A stretch of 64,000 bases of DNA from Uliginosibacterium sp. 31-16 (GCF_030730865.1 NZ_JAVALZ010000001.1:1364001-1428000); one strand, 5' to 3'. Counted from the first letter of the stretch, positions 34,668 through 45,455 are shown. The notes: generated by a model not told the origin, from the letters alone. Translations and numbers: made by a program.

Positions 34668-34871
34668 ATGCTGCATATCACCCTCAATGGCGAAGCCCGC
34701 CAGATGCCCCCTGCCAGCACCGTGCTGAACCTGCTTGAAGAGCTCGGGCTCGTGGGCAAGCGGCTTGCTGTTGAACGTAACGGCGAGATTGTGCCAAAGG
34801 GCTTGCATGCCACAACCGTGCTGGCTGATGGTGATGCGCTCGAAATCGTCGTTGCCGTTGGCGGCGGTTGA
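34668..34871 (+). CDS. thiS: Thiamine biosynthesis sulfur carrier protein ThiS
   Basis: A 67-residue ubiquitin-like protein ending in Gly-Gly-Gly; the terminal Gly is adenylated and turned into a thiocarboxylate that gives sulfur to the thiazole ring. It shows [37 protein letters not shown] and [17 protein letters not shown] 34668 gives the normal family length. thiG follows after 24 bp. No TPP riboswitch motif is seen upstream, unlike thiC. Confidence 0.95.
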   Translation: MLHITLNGEARQMPPASTVLNLLEELGLVGKRLAVERNGEIVPKGLHATTVLADGDALEIVVAVGGG

Positions 34872-34895
34872 TTCACTCTTCTCAGGACTGCAAAA

Positions 34896-35681
34896 ATGAC
34901 CGATCCGCTGCTGATTGCCGGCCGTGAATACCATTCCCGTTTGCTGGTAGGTACCGGCAAGTACAAGGATTTTGACGAAACCCGCCGGGCGATTGATGCC
35001 TCCGGTGCGCAGATCGTTACCGTTGCGGTGCGGCGCGTGAATCTTGGCCAGAACGCCAACGAGCCGAATCTGCTCGATGCGCTGCCGATGAAGGAGTTCA
35101 CCTACCTGCCGAACACCGCAGGCTGCTACACCGCCGATGAGGCGATCCGTACCCTGCGTCTGGCGCGTGAGCTGCTCGATGGTCACGATCTCGTGAAGCT
35201 CGAAGTGCTGGGCGACCAGACCACGCTCTTCCCGAACATGCCCGAAACCCTGAAAGCCGCCGAAGTGCTGGTGAAAGACGGTTTCAAGGTCATGGTCTAC
35301 TGCTCGGATGATCCCATTCAGGCGAAGATGCTCGAAGACATCGGCTGTGTCGCGGTGATGCCTCTGGCGTCGCTGATCGGCTCCGGCATGGGCATCCTGA
35401 ATCCGTGGAACCTCAAGCTGATCATCGAGCAATCGAAGGTGCCGGTGATCGTTGATGCGGGTGTCGGCACAGCCTCGGACGCTGCGATTGCCATGGAGCT
35501 GGGTTGTGACGGAGTGCTGATGAACACCGCGATCGCCAAGGCCAATGATCCGGTGCTGATGGCTGGCGCGATGCAGAAGGCGGTCGAAGCCGGTCGCGAA
35601 GCTTTTCGCGCCGGGCGCATGCCACGCAAACTTTACTCGGCTACGCCGAGTTCGCCGACCACCGGTTTGATTGGTAGCTGA
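34896..35681 (+). CDS. thiG: Thiazole synthase
   Basis: Forms the thiamine thiazole from deoxyxylulose phosphate, dehydroglycine and ThiS thiocarboxylate. The 261-residue TIM barrel shows [76 protein letters not shown] and [20 protein letters not shown]. It follows thiS and precedes trmB by 8 bp, an order widely conserved in betaproteobacteria. Confidence 0.97.
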   Translation: MTDPLLIAGREYHSRLLVGTGKYKDFDETRRAIDASGAQIVTVAVRRVNLGQNANEPNLLDALPMKEFTYLPNTAGCYTADEAIRTLRLARELLDGHDLVKLEVLGDQTTLFPNMPETLKAAEVLVKDGFKVMVYCSDDPIQAKMLEDIGCVAVMPLASLIGSGMGILNPWNLKLIIEQSKVPVIVDAGVGTASDAAIAMELGCDGVLMNTAIAKANDPVLMAGAMQKAVEAGREAFRAGRMPRKLYSATPSSPTTGLIGS

Positions 35682-35689
35682 GTCACTGC

Positions 35690-36415
35690 ATGAACGAATC
35701 TGATAACAAGCCCGGGCAGGAAACTGCGGGCGAGCCTACCGGCCGTTTCTCGCGCCAGCCCATCCGTTCCTTCGTGCTGCGCCAGGGCCGTATGTCCGAC
35801 GCGCAGAGGCGCTACATGGACGAACTCTTGCCGCGCTTTGCGATTCCCTACAAGCAAGCGCCGCTGGATTACGCTGCCACCTTCGGGCGCAAGGCGCCGG
35901 TTGTGCTGGAGATCGGCTGCGGCATGGGCGACACCACCGCGAAGATCGCCGCCACTCTGCCGGATACCGATTTCATCGGCATCGAGGTGCACGGCCCCGG
36001 CGTGGGCAATCTGTGCAAGCTCATCGACGAGCAGGGCCTGACCAATTTGCGCGTGATGCAGCACGACGCGACCGAAGTGGTGCGCGACATGCTGGCGCCC
36101 GATTCGCTCGCCGGCATCCATGTTTATTTCCCCGATCCCTGGCCGAAGAAGCGTCACCACAAGCGGCGTATCCTGCAGCCCGCCTTCGTGCGCCAGCTCG
36201 CCGAGCGCCTGACTCCCGGCGGCTATCTGCACTGTGCGACGGACTGGGAAGAGTATGCCCAGTTCATGCTCGAAACCCTTTCGGCCGAGCCGCTGCTGCA
36301 GAATACTGCGGCCGACTACGCCCCCAAACCTGATTACCGTCCGCTGACCAAATTTGAGGCGCGCGGTCTGCGCCTGGGGCATGGCGTATGGGATCTGGTC
36401 TTCAAGCGGGTGTGA
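35690..36415 (+). CDS. trmB: tRNA (guanine-N7-)-methyltransferase
   Basis: Makes m7G46 in tRNA. The 241-residue Rossmann methyltransferase shows [53 protein letters not shown], the hallmark [20 protein letters not shown] and [18 protein letters not shown]. It is transcribed with thiS-thiG and lies 1 bp before ruvC. Confidence 0.97.
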   Translation: MNESDNKPGQETAGEPTGRFSRQPIRSFVLRQGRMSDAQRRYMDELLPRFAIPYKQAPLDYAATFGRKAPVVLEIGCGMGDTTAKIAATLPDTDFIGIEVHGPGVGNLCKLIDEQGLTNLRVMQHDATEVVRDMLAPDSLAGIHVYFPDPWPKKRHHKRRILQPAFVRQLAERLTPGGYLHCATDWEEYAQFMLETLSAEPLLQNTAADYAPKPDYRPLTKFEARGLRLGHGVWDLVFKRV

Positions 36416-36416
36416 G

Positions 36417-36986
36417 GTGAGCGCACCGCTCGCACTTCCCTTCACCCGCATCCTCGGCATCGACCCGGGTCTGCGCATCACGGGTTTTGGGGTCATTGAA
36501 CGCCAAGGCAGTCAGCTGCATTACATCGCCAGTGGCTGCATCAAGTCGCCGGATGGCTCCTTGCCCGAGCGCCTGAAGGTGATTCTGGCCGGGGTGCAGG
36601 AAGTCGTCGACACGTATCACCCGGCCGAGGCGGCGGTCGAAATTGTCTTCGTGAACGTCAACCCGCAATCCACGCTGCTGCTCGGGCAGGCGCGCGGCGC
36701 GGCGATCTGCGGCTTGGTGAGCCGTGATCTGCCGGTGGCTGAATACACGGCGCTGCAAGTGAAGCAAGCGGTGGTCGGCTACGGCAAGGCCAACAAGGAG
36801 CAGGTGCAGCACATGGTCAAGCGCCTGCTGCAGCTCGAAGGCGACCCGCAGGCCGATGCGGCCGATGCACTGGCGGTGGCGATTTCCCATGCGCACGGCG
36901 GCAGCATGGCGGGGGGGCTGGCGACGGCGGTCAAGAGCGCGCGCAAGCGCGGTGCCCGCCTTACAAGCCTGCCGGTGCGCAAGTAG
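36417..36986 (+). CDS. ruvC: Crossover junction endodeoxyribonuclease RuvC
   Basis: Resolves Holliday junctions in recombination repair. The 189-residue protein has the catalytic acidic residues in [15 protein letters not shown] (Asp16), [19 protein letters not shown] (Glu), and [16 protein letters not shown] (two Asp). GTG at 36417, 1 nt after the trmB stop, is chosen because it gives the conserved N-terminus; an ATG at 36354 would lie within trmB. A C-terminal basic tail ([16 protein letters not shown]) is slightly longer than in E. coli. ruvAB are not adjacent; the next genes are unrelated. Confidence 0.95.
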   Translation: MSAPLALPFTRILGIDPGLRITGFGVIERQGSQLHYIASGCIKSPDGSLPERLKVILAGVQEVVDTYHPAEAAVEIVFVNVNPQSTLLLGQARGAAICGLVSRDLPVAEYTALQVKQAVVGYGKANKEQVQHMVKRLLQLEGDPQADAADALAVAISHAHGGSMAGGLATAVKSARKRGARLTSLPVRK

Positions 36987-36990
36987 CTGC

Positions 36991-37104
36991 CTGAAGAGCC
37001 GCATCGGGCAAGCCCCTTCGGCATGCCATGCCGAAGACCTTTGCTGGTCCTTCCTGAGCGGGCTGGCCGGCTGAAGAAGTCCGCCATAGGCGGGTCTCCG
37101 GCCT
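36991..37104. repeat. REP-like repeat pair between ruvC and the racemase gene
   Basis: CTGAAGAGCCGCATCGGGCA begins 4 nt after the ruvC stop and carries the family core. After CTTCGGCATGCCATGCCGAAG, itself a hairpin, a second partial copy in inverted arrangement follows (CCGGCTGAAGAAGTCCGCC and GGCGGGTCTCCGGCC). The whole 119-bp gap between the genes is repeat. Confidence 0.7.
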
Positions 37105-37105
37105 G

Positions 37106-37801
37106 TCAGTGATCAGCCAGCGCCCAGCGTGCAATGTATCCGGCGTGGATCAGCCCGGTGTCGAAGAGTGGCAGTGCACAGTCACCGGCCTGCAGCAGCA
37201 TGGGGATTTCGGTACAGCCCAGCACGATGCCCTCCGCCCCGCGTGCGGCCAGGGCGGCCACGATGGCTTGATACGCGGTGCGTGATTCGGCGCGAATGAT
37301 GCCCTGACACAATTCCTCGTAGATCACCCGGTGCACGATCTCGCGCCCGGCTTCGTCTGGTACGATGGCTTCAATGCCGTGCAGCAGCAGGTGATCCTGA
37401 TAGAAGCGGTCTTCCATCGTGAAACGCGTGCCGAGCAGACCGACCTTGCGCAAGCCGGCCGCGCGGATCGGGCCAGCCGCCGCATCGGCGATGTGCAGCA
37501 GCGGGATGCCGGCGAGCTGCTCGATCTCGGCCGCATGCCGGTGCATGGTGTTGGTACAGATCGCGATGCAGTCCGCCCCGGCGGCCTTGAGCGCGGCGCC
37601 GGTCTGGCCGAGCAGGCGGGTGGAGGCATCCCATTCGCCGGCCTTCTGCAGTGCGGCGACTTCGTCGAAATCAAAACTGTAGAGCACGATCCGTGCGGAA
37701 TGCAGGCCACCGAGCTGGGCACGGACGGCTTCATTGATGATGCGGTAATACGGGACGGTGGATTCCCAGCTCAATCCACCCAGCAAGCCGATGGTTTTCA
37801 T
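37106..37801 (-). CDS. Aspartate/glutamate racemase family protein
   Basis: A 231-residue two-domain racemase. It begins KTIGLLGGLSWESTVPYYRI and carries the two catalytic cysteines in CIAICTNTMHRHA and IVLGCTEIPMLL. Such enzymes (YgeA-like) interconvert L- and D-Asp/Glu or homoserine-type amino acids. It lies 8 bp after phzF-like gene and may act on amino acids together with the regulator divergently encoded at 39207. Substrate not determined. Confidence 0.92.
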   Translation of the reverse strand: MKTIGLLGGLSWESTVPYYRIINEAVRAQLGGLHSARIVLYSFDFDEVAALQKAGEWDASTRLLGQTGAALKAAGADCIAICTNTMHRHAAEIEQLAGIPLLHIADAAAGPIRAAGLRKVGLLGTRFTMEDRFYQDHLLLHGIEAIVPDEAGREIVHRVIYEELCQGIIRAESRTAYQAIVAALAARGAEGIVLGCTEIPMLLQAGDCALPLFDTGLIHAGYIARWALADH

Positions 37802-37809
37802 GACGCGAC

Positions 37810-38601
37810 TCAGTATTCAATGAACAGGGTGGCTTGCGAAAAGCTCAGTGCCCGGCCTGCCAGCAGCACGCGTGCGCCCTGCAGGCTGCAGTGCAGCACC
37901 CCACCGCGGGCCGAAAGCTGGTGAGCCTGCAAGGTAGTGCGGCCCAGCCGCTTTGCCCAGAATGGCGTCAGCAGGCAGTGCGCCGAGCCGGTGACCGGAT
38001 CTTCCGGTACGCCCATTTTGGGCGCGAAGTAACGGCTGACGAAATCCACCTCGCGACCGGGCGCCGTGACGATGACGGCGCGCTTGTCGAGGGCGGCGAT
38101 CAGGCCGATATCCGGCTGCAGGGCGCGGATCGCGTCTTCGTCGGCGAACACGGCGAGATACACGTCTGCCGCCAGCAGCTCCACAGGCGCAGCGCCCAGC
38201 GCCGTCGACAGCGCTGCCGAGGGGGCGCACGCAAGCGCTTCGCGGGCCGGAAAGTCCATGACCAGCATCTCGCCGTCACGCCGCACCGTGAGCGTGCCGC
38301 TGCGGGTGAAAAACGCGATCTGCTGGCCGGTGTAACCCAGCTGCGAAAACAGTACATGGGCACTGGCCAGTGTGGCGTGTCCGCACAGATCGACCTCGGC
38401 CCGCGGCGTAAACCAGCGCAGGCGGAAGCCCTCCTCTTCGGCCACGAAAAAGGCGGTTTCCGACAGATTGTTCTCTGCTGCAATCGCCTGCAGCAGAGCG
38501 TCTTCCGGCCAGTGAGCGAGCGGGCAGACCGCAGCCGGGTTGCCGCTGAACGGCCGGCTGGCGAAAGCATCTACCACGAACTGCTGAATCCCGTTTTTCA
38601 T
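37810..38601 (-). CDS. PhzF-family isomerase
   Basis: A 263-residue protein with the diaminopimelate-epimerase-like double fold. Motifs: QQFVVDAFASRPFSGNPAAV, the catalytic Glu in ENNLSETAFFV, VDLCGHATLASAHVLF and MGVPEDPVTGSAHCLLTPFW. PhzF relatives catalyse isomerisations in secondary metabolism; most have no known substrate. The start overlaps the stop of the upstream gene by 4 nt. Confidence 0.92.
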   Translation of the reverse strand: MKNGIQQFVVDAFASRPFSGNPAAVCPLAHWPEDALLQAIAAENNLSETAFFVAEEEGFRLRWFTPRAEVDLCGHATLASAHVLFSQLGYTGQQIAFFTRSGTLTVRRDGEMLVMDFPAREALACAPSAALSTALGAAPVELLAADVYLAVFADEDAIRALQPDIGLIAALDKRAVIVTAPGREVDFVSRYFAPKMGVPEDPVTGSAHCLLTPFWAKRLGRTTLQAHQLSARGGVLHCSLQGARVLLAGRALSFSQATLFIEY

Positions 38602-39068
38602 TGCAGCACCGTTCTTTCCCCCGTTCTGCCATCCCGGTCATGGATCAGCGCGAAGGAATTCATGCCGACCTGTGCGAAGCGGCTGCCCAGCCCCGTGACC
38701 AGTTCGCTGCGCTCAATCAGGCGCAAGCTGTAGGCATCGTAACAGTAGGCCGCATCGTCACCGAGTACCCACAGGCGACGGCCGCTGGCATCCAGTGCCA
38801 CATCCAGCACCTGGTGGCGCTGGGGCGCGCGCAGCATGCCGAGCTCGCCCACCGTGTTGCGCAGATGCAGGACACGGACGGCGCCATCGGCTTGAGCCAC
38901 AAACAGCACCTGACGGGCGGCATCAATGGTTTGCTGCGGAGCATCTGCATTGCGGATCGACTCGCCCACCAGGGCCAGCAGACACGGAACGCCAATACAG
39001 GCCAGCACCAGGGCCGTGCGGCTGGCCCAGCGCTGGAAGCGGGATGATTCAATGAATTCTCCGGACAT
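38598..39068 (-). CDS. Membrane-anchored protein of unknown function
   Basis: A 156-residue protein. A short cytoplasmic head is followed by one membrane helix (about 17-36, ALVLACIGVPCLLALVGES). The periplasmic part repeats short segments (QVLFVAQADGAVRVLHLRNT, HQVLDVALDASGRRLWVLGD, SRFAQVGMNSFALIHDRDGR), which look like strands of a WD/NHL-type blade, too few for a full propeller. It is first in the three-gene operon with phzF and the racemase. A longer frame to 40307 is an antisense artefact over mocR. Confidence 0.7.
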   Translation of the reverse strand: MSGEFIESSRFQRWASRTALVLACIGVPCLLALVGESIRNADAPQQTIDAARQVLFVAQADGAVRVLHLRNTVGELGMLRAPQRHQVLDVALDASGRRLWVLGDDAAYCYDAYSLRLIERSELVTGLGSRFAQVGMNSFALIHDRDGRTGERTVLQ

Positions 39069-39096
39069 GCTCGCTCTCCCTTTGTGCTGTTGTGCG

Positions 39097-39136
39097 ACTG
39101 GACAATACCGGACACTTTTCTGATATAACCGATACA
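39097..39136. promoter_or_regulatory. Candidate MocR operator with direct repeats
   Basis: ACTGGACA (39097), ACCGGACAC (39107) and ACCGATACAC (39128) form direct repeats in the intergenic region between the divergent operons. The last two are exactly 21 bp apart, two helical turns, with TGATATAAC between them looking like a -10 region. MocR regulators typically bind direct repeats of this sort. Regulation is inferred. Confidence 0.4.
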
Positions 39137-39206
39137 CATTGGCAGGCAATCCTTCGCTCTGTACCGGTCGGGGCGCCGGGCCAGCCTTGTTCAGAAAGGG
39201 AGTCAC

Positions 39207-40634
39207 ATGTTGCAGATCAGTCTTTCCGCCCAGAACGGGATTCCCCTTGTGGACCAGATTGTCACGGCTGTCCGGGGGCAGATCGATGACCGCGTACTGC
39301 GCCCCGGCGCGCGCCTGGCGGCGATCCGCCAGTTCGCCGAGGCGCATGGCATCAGCCGCTTCACGGTAGTCGAGGCGTATGACCGGCTGGTTGCGCAGGG
39401 CTATCTGCAGTCGCGGCGCGGCTCCGGTTTTTATGTAGCCAACCGCAGCCTGCCCGAGGTGGCGCCGACGGCGGCACCTGCGTCGATGGAGCGGGGGGCT
39501 GTAGATGCGGCCTGGCTGATGCGGCAGGCACTGGATGCGGGCGCCGAGGGCCTGCGGGCGAGCGCTGGCTGGCTGCCGCGCAGCTGGCTGGACGAGGAAG
39601 GCGTGCGTCGCCAGCTGCGCGCCATGCTGCGCAATCCCGACACCAACCTCAGCGATTATGGTCGTCCGCAAGGCTACCTGCCGCTGCGCCAGCATCTGCC
39701 CTTCAAGCTCGGCGAGCTGGGCATTGCTGCCCAGCCCGGACAGATCGTGCTGACCCATGGCGCCACGCAGGGGCTGGACATGGCGATCCACCACTTCGTG
39801 CGCCGCGGAGACACGGTGCTGGTCGATGACCCTGGCTATTTCTCGCTCTTCGGCTGTCTGCGCCTGCACGGCGCACGCCTTATCGGCGTGCCCTGGACGC
39901 CGGAGGGGCCGGACGCGGCCATGCTTGAAAAGCTCGCCGCCGAACACAAGCCGAAGGTCTATTTCACCCAGTCGGTGCTGCACAACCCGACCGGTGCCTG
40001 TCTTTCGCCGGCGAATGCCTATCGCATCCTGCAGTGCGCGGAGCGACATGATTTCCACATCGTCGAAGATGACACCTACTGCGATTTTCATCCCGGCGTC
40101 ACGACCCGGCTGGCTGCGCTGGACCACCTGCATCGGGTGGTCTACATCAGCTCGTTTTCCAAGACGCTGTCCGGCAACCTGCGCGTGGGTTTCGTGGCGG
40201 CACGGCCGGACATTGCCGAGGCGCTGACCGACATCAAGGTGCTGACCAGTCTGGCGACACCCGAAGCGGCGGAAGACATGGTCCACCGCATGCTCACCGA
40301 AGGGCACTATCGCAAGTACGTGGAGCGCCTGCGCACGCGGCTGGGCGAGGGCTGTGCGCGGGCCCTGCGCATGCTGGACCGGGTGGGGCTCACGCCTTTC
40401 ATCGCACCGCAGGGTGGGATCTTCATCTGGGCGCGGATTCCGGGGGTGGACGATGCGGTCGACCTGGCAGCCGCGGCCGCGCGCGAAGGCATCATCCTCG
40501 CGCCGGGTACCCTGTTTCGCCCGCAGTCACAGGCCTCGCCCTGGTTACGCCTGAACGTGGCCTACGCGGCGGATGTGCGGCTGGAGCGTTTCCTGAAAAA
40601 GACCCTGGCGGCGGTGTCGACTACCGAGGGCTGA
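39207..40634 (+). CDS. MocR-type GntR/aminotransferase fusion regulator
   Basis: A 475-residue regulator. The N-terminal winged helix (about 5-75) shows NGIPLVDQIVTAVRGQIDDR and LRPGARLAAIRQFAEAHGIS, ending in VAQGYLQSRRGSGFYVA. The fold-type I aminotransferase domain has FTQSVLHNPTGACLSP, and the PLP lysine is in VYISSFSKTLSGNLRVGFVA. Such regulators sense PLP or an amino acid. Divergent orientation to the racemase/PhzF operon makes that operon the likely target. Confidence 0.93.
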   Translation: MLQISLSAQNGIPLVDQIVTAVRGQIDDRVLRPGARLAAIRQFAEAHGISRFTVVEAYDRLVAQGYLQSRRGSGFYVANRSLPEVAPTAAPASMERGAVDAAWLMRQALDAGAEGLRASAGWLPRSWLDEEGVRRQLRAMLRNPDTNLSDYGRPQGYLPLRQHLPFKLGELGIAAQPGQIVLTHGATQGLDMAIHHFVRRGDTVLVDDPGYFSLFGCLRLHGARLIGVPWTPEGPDAAMLEKLAAEHKPKVYFTQSVLHNPTGACLSPANAYRILQCAERHDFHIVEDDTYCDFHPGVTTRLAALDHLHRVVYISSFSKTLSGNLRVGFVAARPDIAEALTDIKVLTSLATPEAAEDMVHRMLTEGHYRKYVERLRTRLGEGCARALRMLDRVGLTPFIAPQGGIFIWARIPGVDDAVDLAAAAAREGIILAPGTLFRPQSQASPWLRLNVAYAADVRLERFLKKTLAAVSTTEG

Positions 40635-40637
40635 GCG

Positions 40638-40757
40638 TGGAGAGCCGCGTCTGGCGGGCCTCTTCAGGCAGACCGGCTGGAAAGGCTTGTGTGGCGCGGG
40701 TCTTGCGGCATGCATGCCGGCAGCCATTTCCAGGAGCGGGTCTCCGGCAATCGTGCT
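40638..40757. repeat. REP-like repeat cluster between mocR and the carbonic anhydrase gene
   Basis: GGAGAGCCGCGTCTGGCGGG followed by CCTCTTCAGG matches the core closely. CGGCATGCATGCCG forms a hairpin nearby (GCGGCATGCATGCCGGC), and CAGGAGCGGGTCTCCGG is a partial second copy. It begins 3 nt after the mocR stop. Confidence 0.7.
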
Positions 40758-40778
40758 GAAACGTTTGCCGCAGGCGGC

Positions 40779-42218
40779 TCAGCGTGATTCCTTGATCACG
40801 CGTCCGGCAGGGTTCTGCACGGGGCGGGCGTTGTTGGCGTAGAAGCGCGCGAATACGCCGATCTGTTCTGCCGAGAGCTGGACCGGCTGCTTGAGCACCA
40901 GCCACAGCACGCCCTCGGTGCACGGCGGCGTGGTCAGCGAGCCCATGTAGGCGAAGTAATCGCGGCGCGCGGGCAGCAGGTCGGCAATCTGGAGCGGTGT
41001 TTTCGGGGTGTATTCCGCGTTCTGTTCAAGCGGCAGGTTGTTCCACAGGGTCTGGATGAAGGGGTTGGCGCTGCCGCCTTCAAGCAGCACGGAAACCACC
41101 GCCAGCTTGCCGTTCAGATCCTTGTGCACAAGGTGCGCCACCATGTCGAAGGCGCGCCCTTCGATGCGTTCTTCCGAGGGGCGGTGGAAGTGGAACTGCA
41201 CCAGTTCGAACTCGCGCCCCATCACTGCAAGGCGGGAGCCCTGACCGTAATTCACCTGAATCGTGTGGCCGTTGTCGATGATGCGGAAATACGAAGGCTT
41301 GTAATCGAACTGGATCGCCTCCTGGTCGACCTTGATGCCCTCGCGGATGTCGATGGGCGATTGCCGCGTGCCGGTGCGGCAGGTGCTGTTCTCCGGGCTC
41401 AGCGAGCCCCAGAATTCCGGGCCGGTCTCTCCTTCGTAGCTCCAGTGGGCATGCGGATTGTGCGCCGGTGGGAGTGGCGCGGCGACGCTTGCCGGCTCGG
41501 GGCTGCGGGCTTTCGGCGCCTTCGGTGCGACCGGCTTCGGGCTGTACGCCGGTGGCGGGCTGCTGCGATAGGTCGTCATGGGGGCGGTGCTGGTGCGTGG
41601 CGCGACCCCGGCGGCCGGGCTGACTGGCTGCGCCGCTTCGGCCGGGATCTTTTCAGCAGTTTTCGGGGCTGGTGTGTCGGATGCCGGGGCGACATCCTTG
41701 ACCAGTTTCAGGTCTGCACGGGCCATTGGTTCACGCGTGCTGCCCGGGCGATTCTGGACGGACTTGGCCGCTTCTGCGGCGCGACGCTCGGCTTCGCGCG
41801 CCAGTTCGTTCAGATTCAGGTTTTTGGTCTTGGCCTTGACCGGCTGCGGGCAGACCGTGTTGAAAAAGCGCTCATCCACCGTGCCGGGGCGGACTGGCGT
41901 GGCGACTTTTGCATTAACGGCCTCTTCGTGCAGCGCTTCATCATCGGCCGACAGATAGACCCGTTTGACGATGGTGAATGAGCGGGTGTGGCAGTCGTAG
42001 CGGTTCAGGGCGCGCACCGTCTTGTAGCCGGCCTTGGCGGCTTGCGCATCGCTCAGCACGATGCGTCCCCAGGCGACCTTGCTGCCATCATCGGAGTCCA
42101 TCACGCTGCCCCGGTCGATCTCTACCGTGCGCAGCTTGTCGCTGGCCACGGACACCCAGTCGGCGCCCATGGCAGGCAGGGCGAGAGATAAAGACAGACA
42201 GGCAAACAGTTTGCGCAT
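40779..42218 (-). CDS. Alpha-carbonic anhydrase fused to an N-terminal periplasmic domain
   Basis: A 479-residue exported protein. After a signal peptide (1-18, cut near AMGAD) comes a domain of about 110 residues (ADWVSVASDKLRTVEIDRGS, NRYDCHTRSFTIVKRVYLS) like the small periplasmic surface-adhesin-E-type proteins. A long Pro/Ala linker (about 150-250) follows, then an alpha-CA domain (257-479). The domain has HWSYEGETGPEFWGSLSPEN, RQSPIDIREG, zinc ligands H343, H345 (QFHFHRPSEE) and H362 (AHLVHKD), and GSLTTPPCTEGVLWLVLKQP. It hydrates CO2 in the periplasm. Usual alpha-CAs have about 250 residues, so the N-terminal half is additional. Confidence 0.9.
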   Translation of the reverse strand: MRKLFACLSLSLALPAMGADWVSVASDKLRTVEIDRGSVMDSDDGSKVAWGRIVLSDAQAAKAGYKTVRALNRYDCHTRSFTIVKRVYLSADDEALHEEAVNAKVATPVRPGTVDERFFNTVCPQPVKAKTKNLNLNELAREAERRAAEAAKSVQNRPGSTREPMARADLKLVKDVAPASDTPAPKTAEKIPAEAAQPVSPAAGVAPRTSTAPMTTYRSSPPPAYSPKPVAPKAPKARSPEPASVAAPLPPAHNPHAHWSYEGETGPEFWGSLSPENSTCRTGTRQSPIDIREGIKVDQEAIQFDYKPSYFRIIDNGHTIQVNYGQGSRLAVMGREFELVQFHFHRPSEERIEGRAFDMVAHLVHKDLNGKLAVVSVLLEGGSANPFIQTLWNNLPLEQNAEYTPKTPLQIADLLPARRDYFAYMGSLTTPPCTEGVLWLVLKQPVQLSAEQIGVFARFYANNARPVQNPAGRVIKESR

Positions 42219-42317
42219 GGCGGCACCCGGGGCATTCGACGACCAATCGGGTTTAGCGGCAAAAACCGGGGCAATCTTGAGGCCGGCGCCCTGTGAAAGT
42301 GGCCGGAACCTGACCGT

Positions 42318-42851
42318 TCAGGGCAGCACGAAGAAGCGGTACAGCTTGGGCAGGCCCTCGCGCAGGATGATCCGGTCGCGCACCAGTGCCGGCTCGCGCA
42401 CATACACCTGCACCTTGGCCGAGGGTTGGGCGAGCAGGGTGTTTGCGTCGCACAGGATGGCGTCGCCGCTCTGCTGGCGGTAGCTGCAGTACTGCAGCCA
42501 GTCCGGCCCGCTTGGGGCATTTGCCGGCGCCGCCTTGGCGGACGCGCGGCGCGTGCTTGCCGGAGCGGGAGCACTGGCAGGCAGTGCTTCCGTGGTGTCT
42601 GCCGGCCGTGCCGGTTTGGCGCTCACCTTGCCCGGCTTGCTGGCCGGCGCGGGTGCCGGGCGTGGCTTTGGCACAGGCTTGGGGGCCGCCTGTGGCAGCG
42701 GCGGATAAGGCAGCTCGTCCACTACCGGCGCCGGGGCAGGCGCTGGTGCGGGAGGTGGGGCCGGGGCCGGCTCGGGCTTTTCCTCAAGCAGGCTGCAGGC
42801 GGTGATGGCCTGCAGAGCCAGAGCGAAAAAGCAGAGGCGGGTCTTGTACAT
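42318..42851 (-). CDS. Proline/alanine-rich lipoprotein of unknown function
   Basis: A 177-residue protein with a lipoprotein signal ending AITACSLLEE (Cys19). A Pro/Ala-rich repetitive region (about 24-115) follows, and a short C-terminal domain contains DWLQYCSYRQQSGDAILCDA and EPALVRDRIILREGLP. The two cysteines in that domain may form a disulfide. It is probably anchored to an envelope membrane with the C-terminal domain extended from it. It lies 99 bp upstream of the carbonic anhydrase gene on the same strand, and divergent from thiC. Confidence 0.75.
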   Translation of the reverse strand: MYKTRLCFFALALQAITACSLLEEKPEPAPAPPPAPAPAPAPVVDELPYPPLPQAAPKPVPKPRPAPAPASKPGKVSAKPARPADTTEALPASAPAPASTRRASAKAAPANAPSGPDWLQYCSYRQQSGDAILCDANTLLAQPSAKVQVYVREPALVRDRIILREGLPKLYRFFVLP

Positions 42852-42979
42852 GCTGAATCCGGGGAAACAAGGAATGGACGAATTAACGACCGTCTGCTGC
42901 GGGGGCTTAGCGTTGGGCGACGAAGGGCAGGCGGTTGCCTCGGCGCGAGGTTTTCAGTATGGTGCAGCGATTCGCTGGG

Positions 42980-45087
<2,108 letters not shown>

Positions 45088-45110
45088 TCGGCGCTTTCCG
45101 CAACACCTGC

Positions 45111-45139
45111 AACGGGCCGCTTTTGCGGCCCGTTTGCGT
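45111..45139 (+). terminator. Intrinsic terminator after thiC
   Basis: AACGGGCCGC, loop TTTT, GCGGCCCGTT, then TGCGTT. The T-run is short. Confidence 0.7.
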
Positions 45140-45169
45140 TGGGGCAGCTGATCCGTAAGGAGACTCATC

Positions 45170-45394
45170 ATGCGCAAGCCCGAGATCAAGGTTGCCGACC
45201 TCATCGCCGAAGCCCTCTACCAGCCCGAGCCGCCCGCACTGCCGGGCGATGTGGGTGACGACAGCGTCTTCGCCACCGAAACCCATCCCGAAGGCCTGCG
45301 CTACGGCGAGCAGCCTCATCCGCCCGGCACCGTCCAGCATGGCGCCATTCTCAAGAAATCCGGATCAGGGAATGGCGATATTTCGATAGGCTGA
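45170..45394 (+). CDS. Small protein of unknown function
   Basis: A 74-residue protein with a good ribosome site (TAAGGAGACTCATC before ATG). The sequence begins RKPEIKVADLIAEALYQPEP and is Pro/Gly-rich in the second half, without a signal or membrane helix. The stop TGA is formed by the first bases of a REP-like repeat (CTGAAGAGCC), so the original end may have been altered. No homology recognised. Confidence 0.55.
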   Translation: MRKPEIKVADLIAEALYQPEPPALPGDVGDDSVFATETHPEGLRYGEQPHPPGTVQHGAILKKSGSGNGDISIG

Positions 45395-45455
45395 AGAGCC
45401 GCTTGTGGCGGGCTTCTTCAGCCTGCCTGCCGGCGCCGGCAGGCGCTGTGCTGCT
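45391..45455. repeat. REP-like repeat after the 74-residue ORF (best copy)
   Basis: CTGAAGAGCCGC-TTGT-GGCGGGCTTCTTCAG is the most regular member. The two halves pair as CTGAAGA and GCC/GC against GC-GGGC and TCTTCAG. GCCTGCCTGCCGGCGCCGGC with AGGC is a second hairpin directly after. The copy supplies the stop codon of the preceding ORF. Confidence 0.75.

Noticed and set aside
37020-37104. Terminator for ruvC
   Set aside because: Hairpins are present but no T-run follows; they belong to the REP-like repeat.
38598-40307. 569-residue minus-strand ORF across mocR
   Set aside because: Most of it is the antisense of the clearly coding MocR gene. Only the part from the ATG at 39068 looks like a protein.
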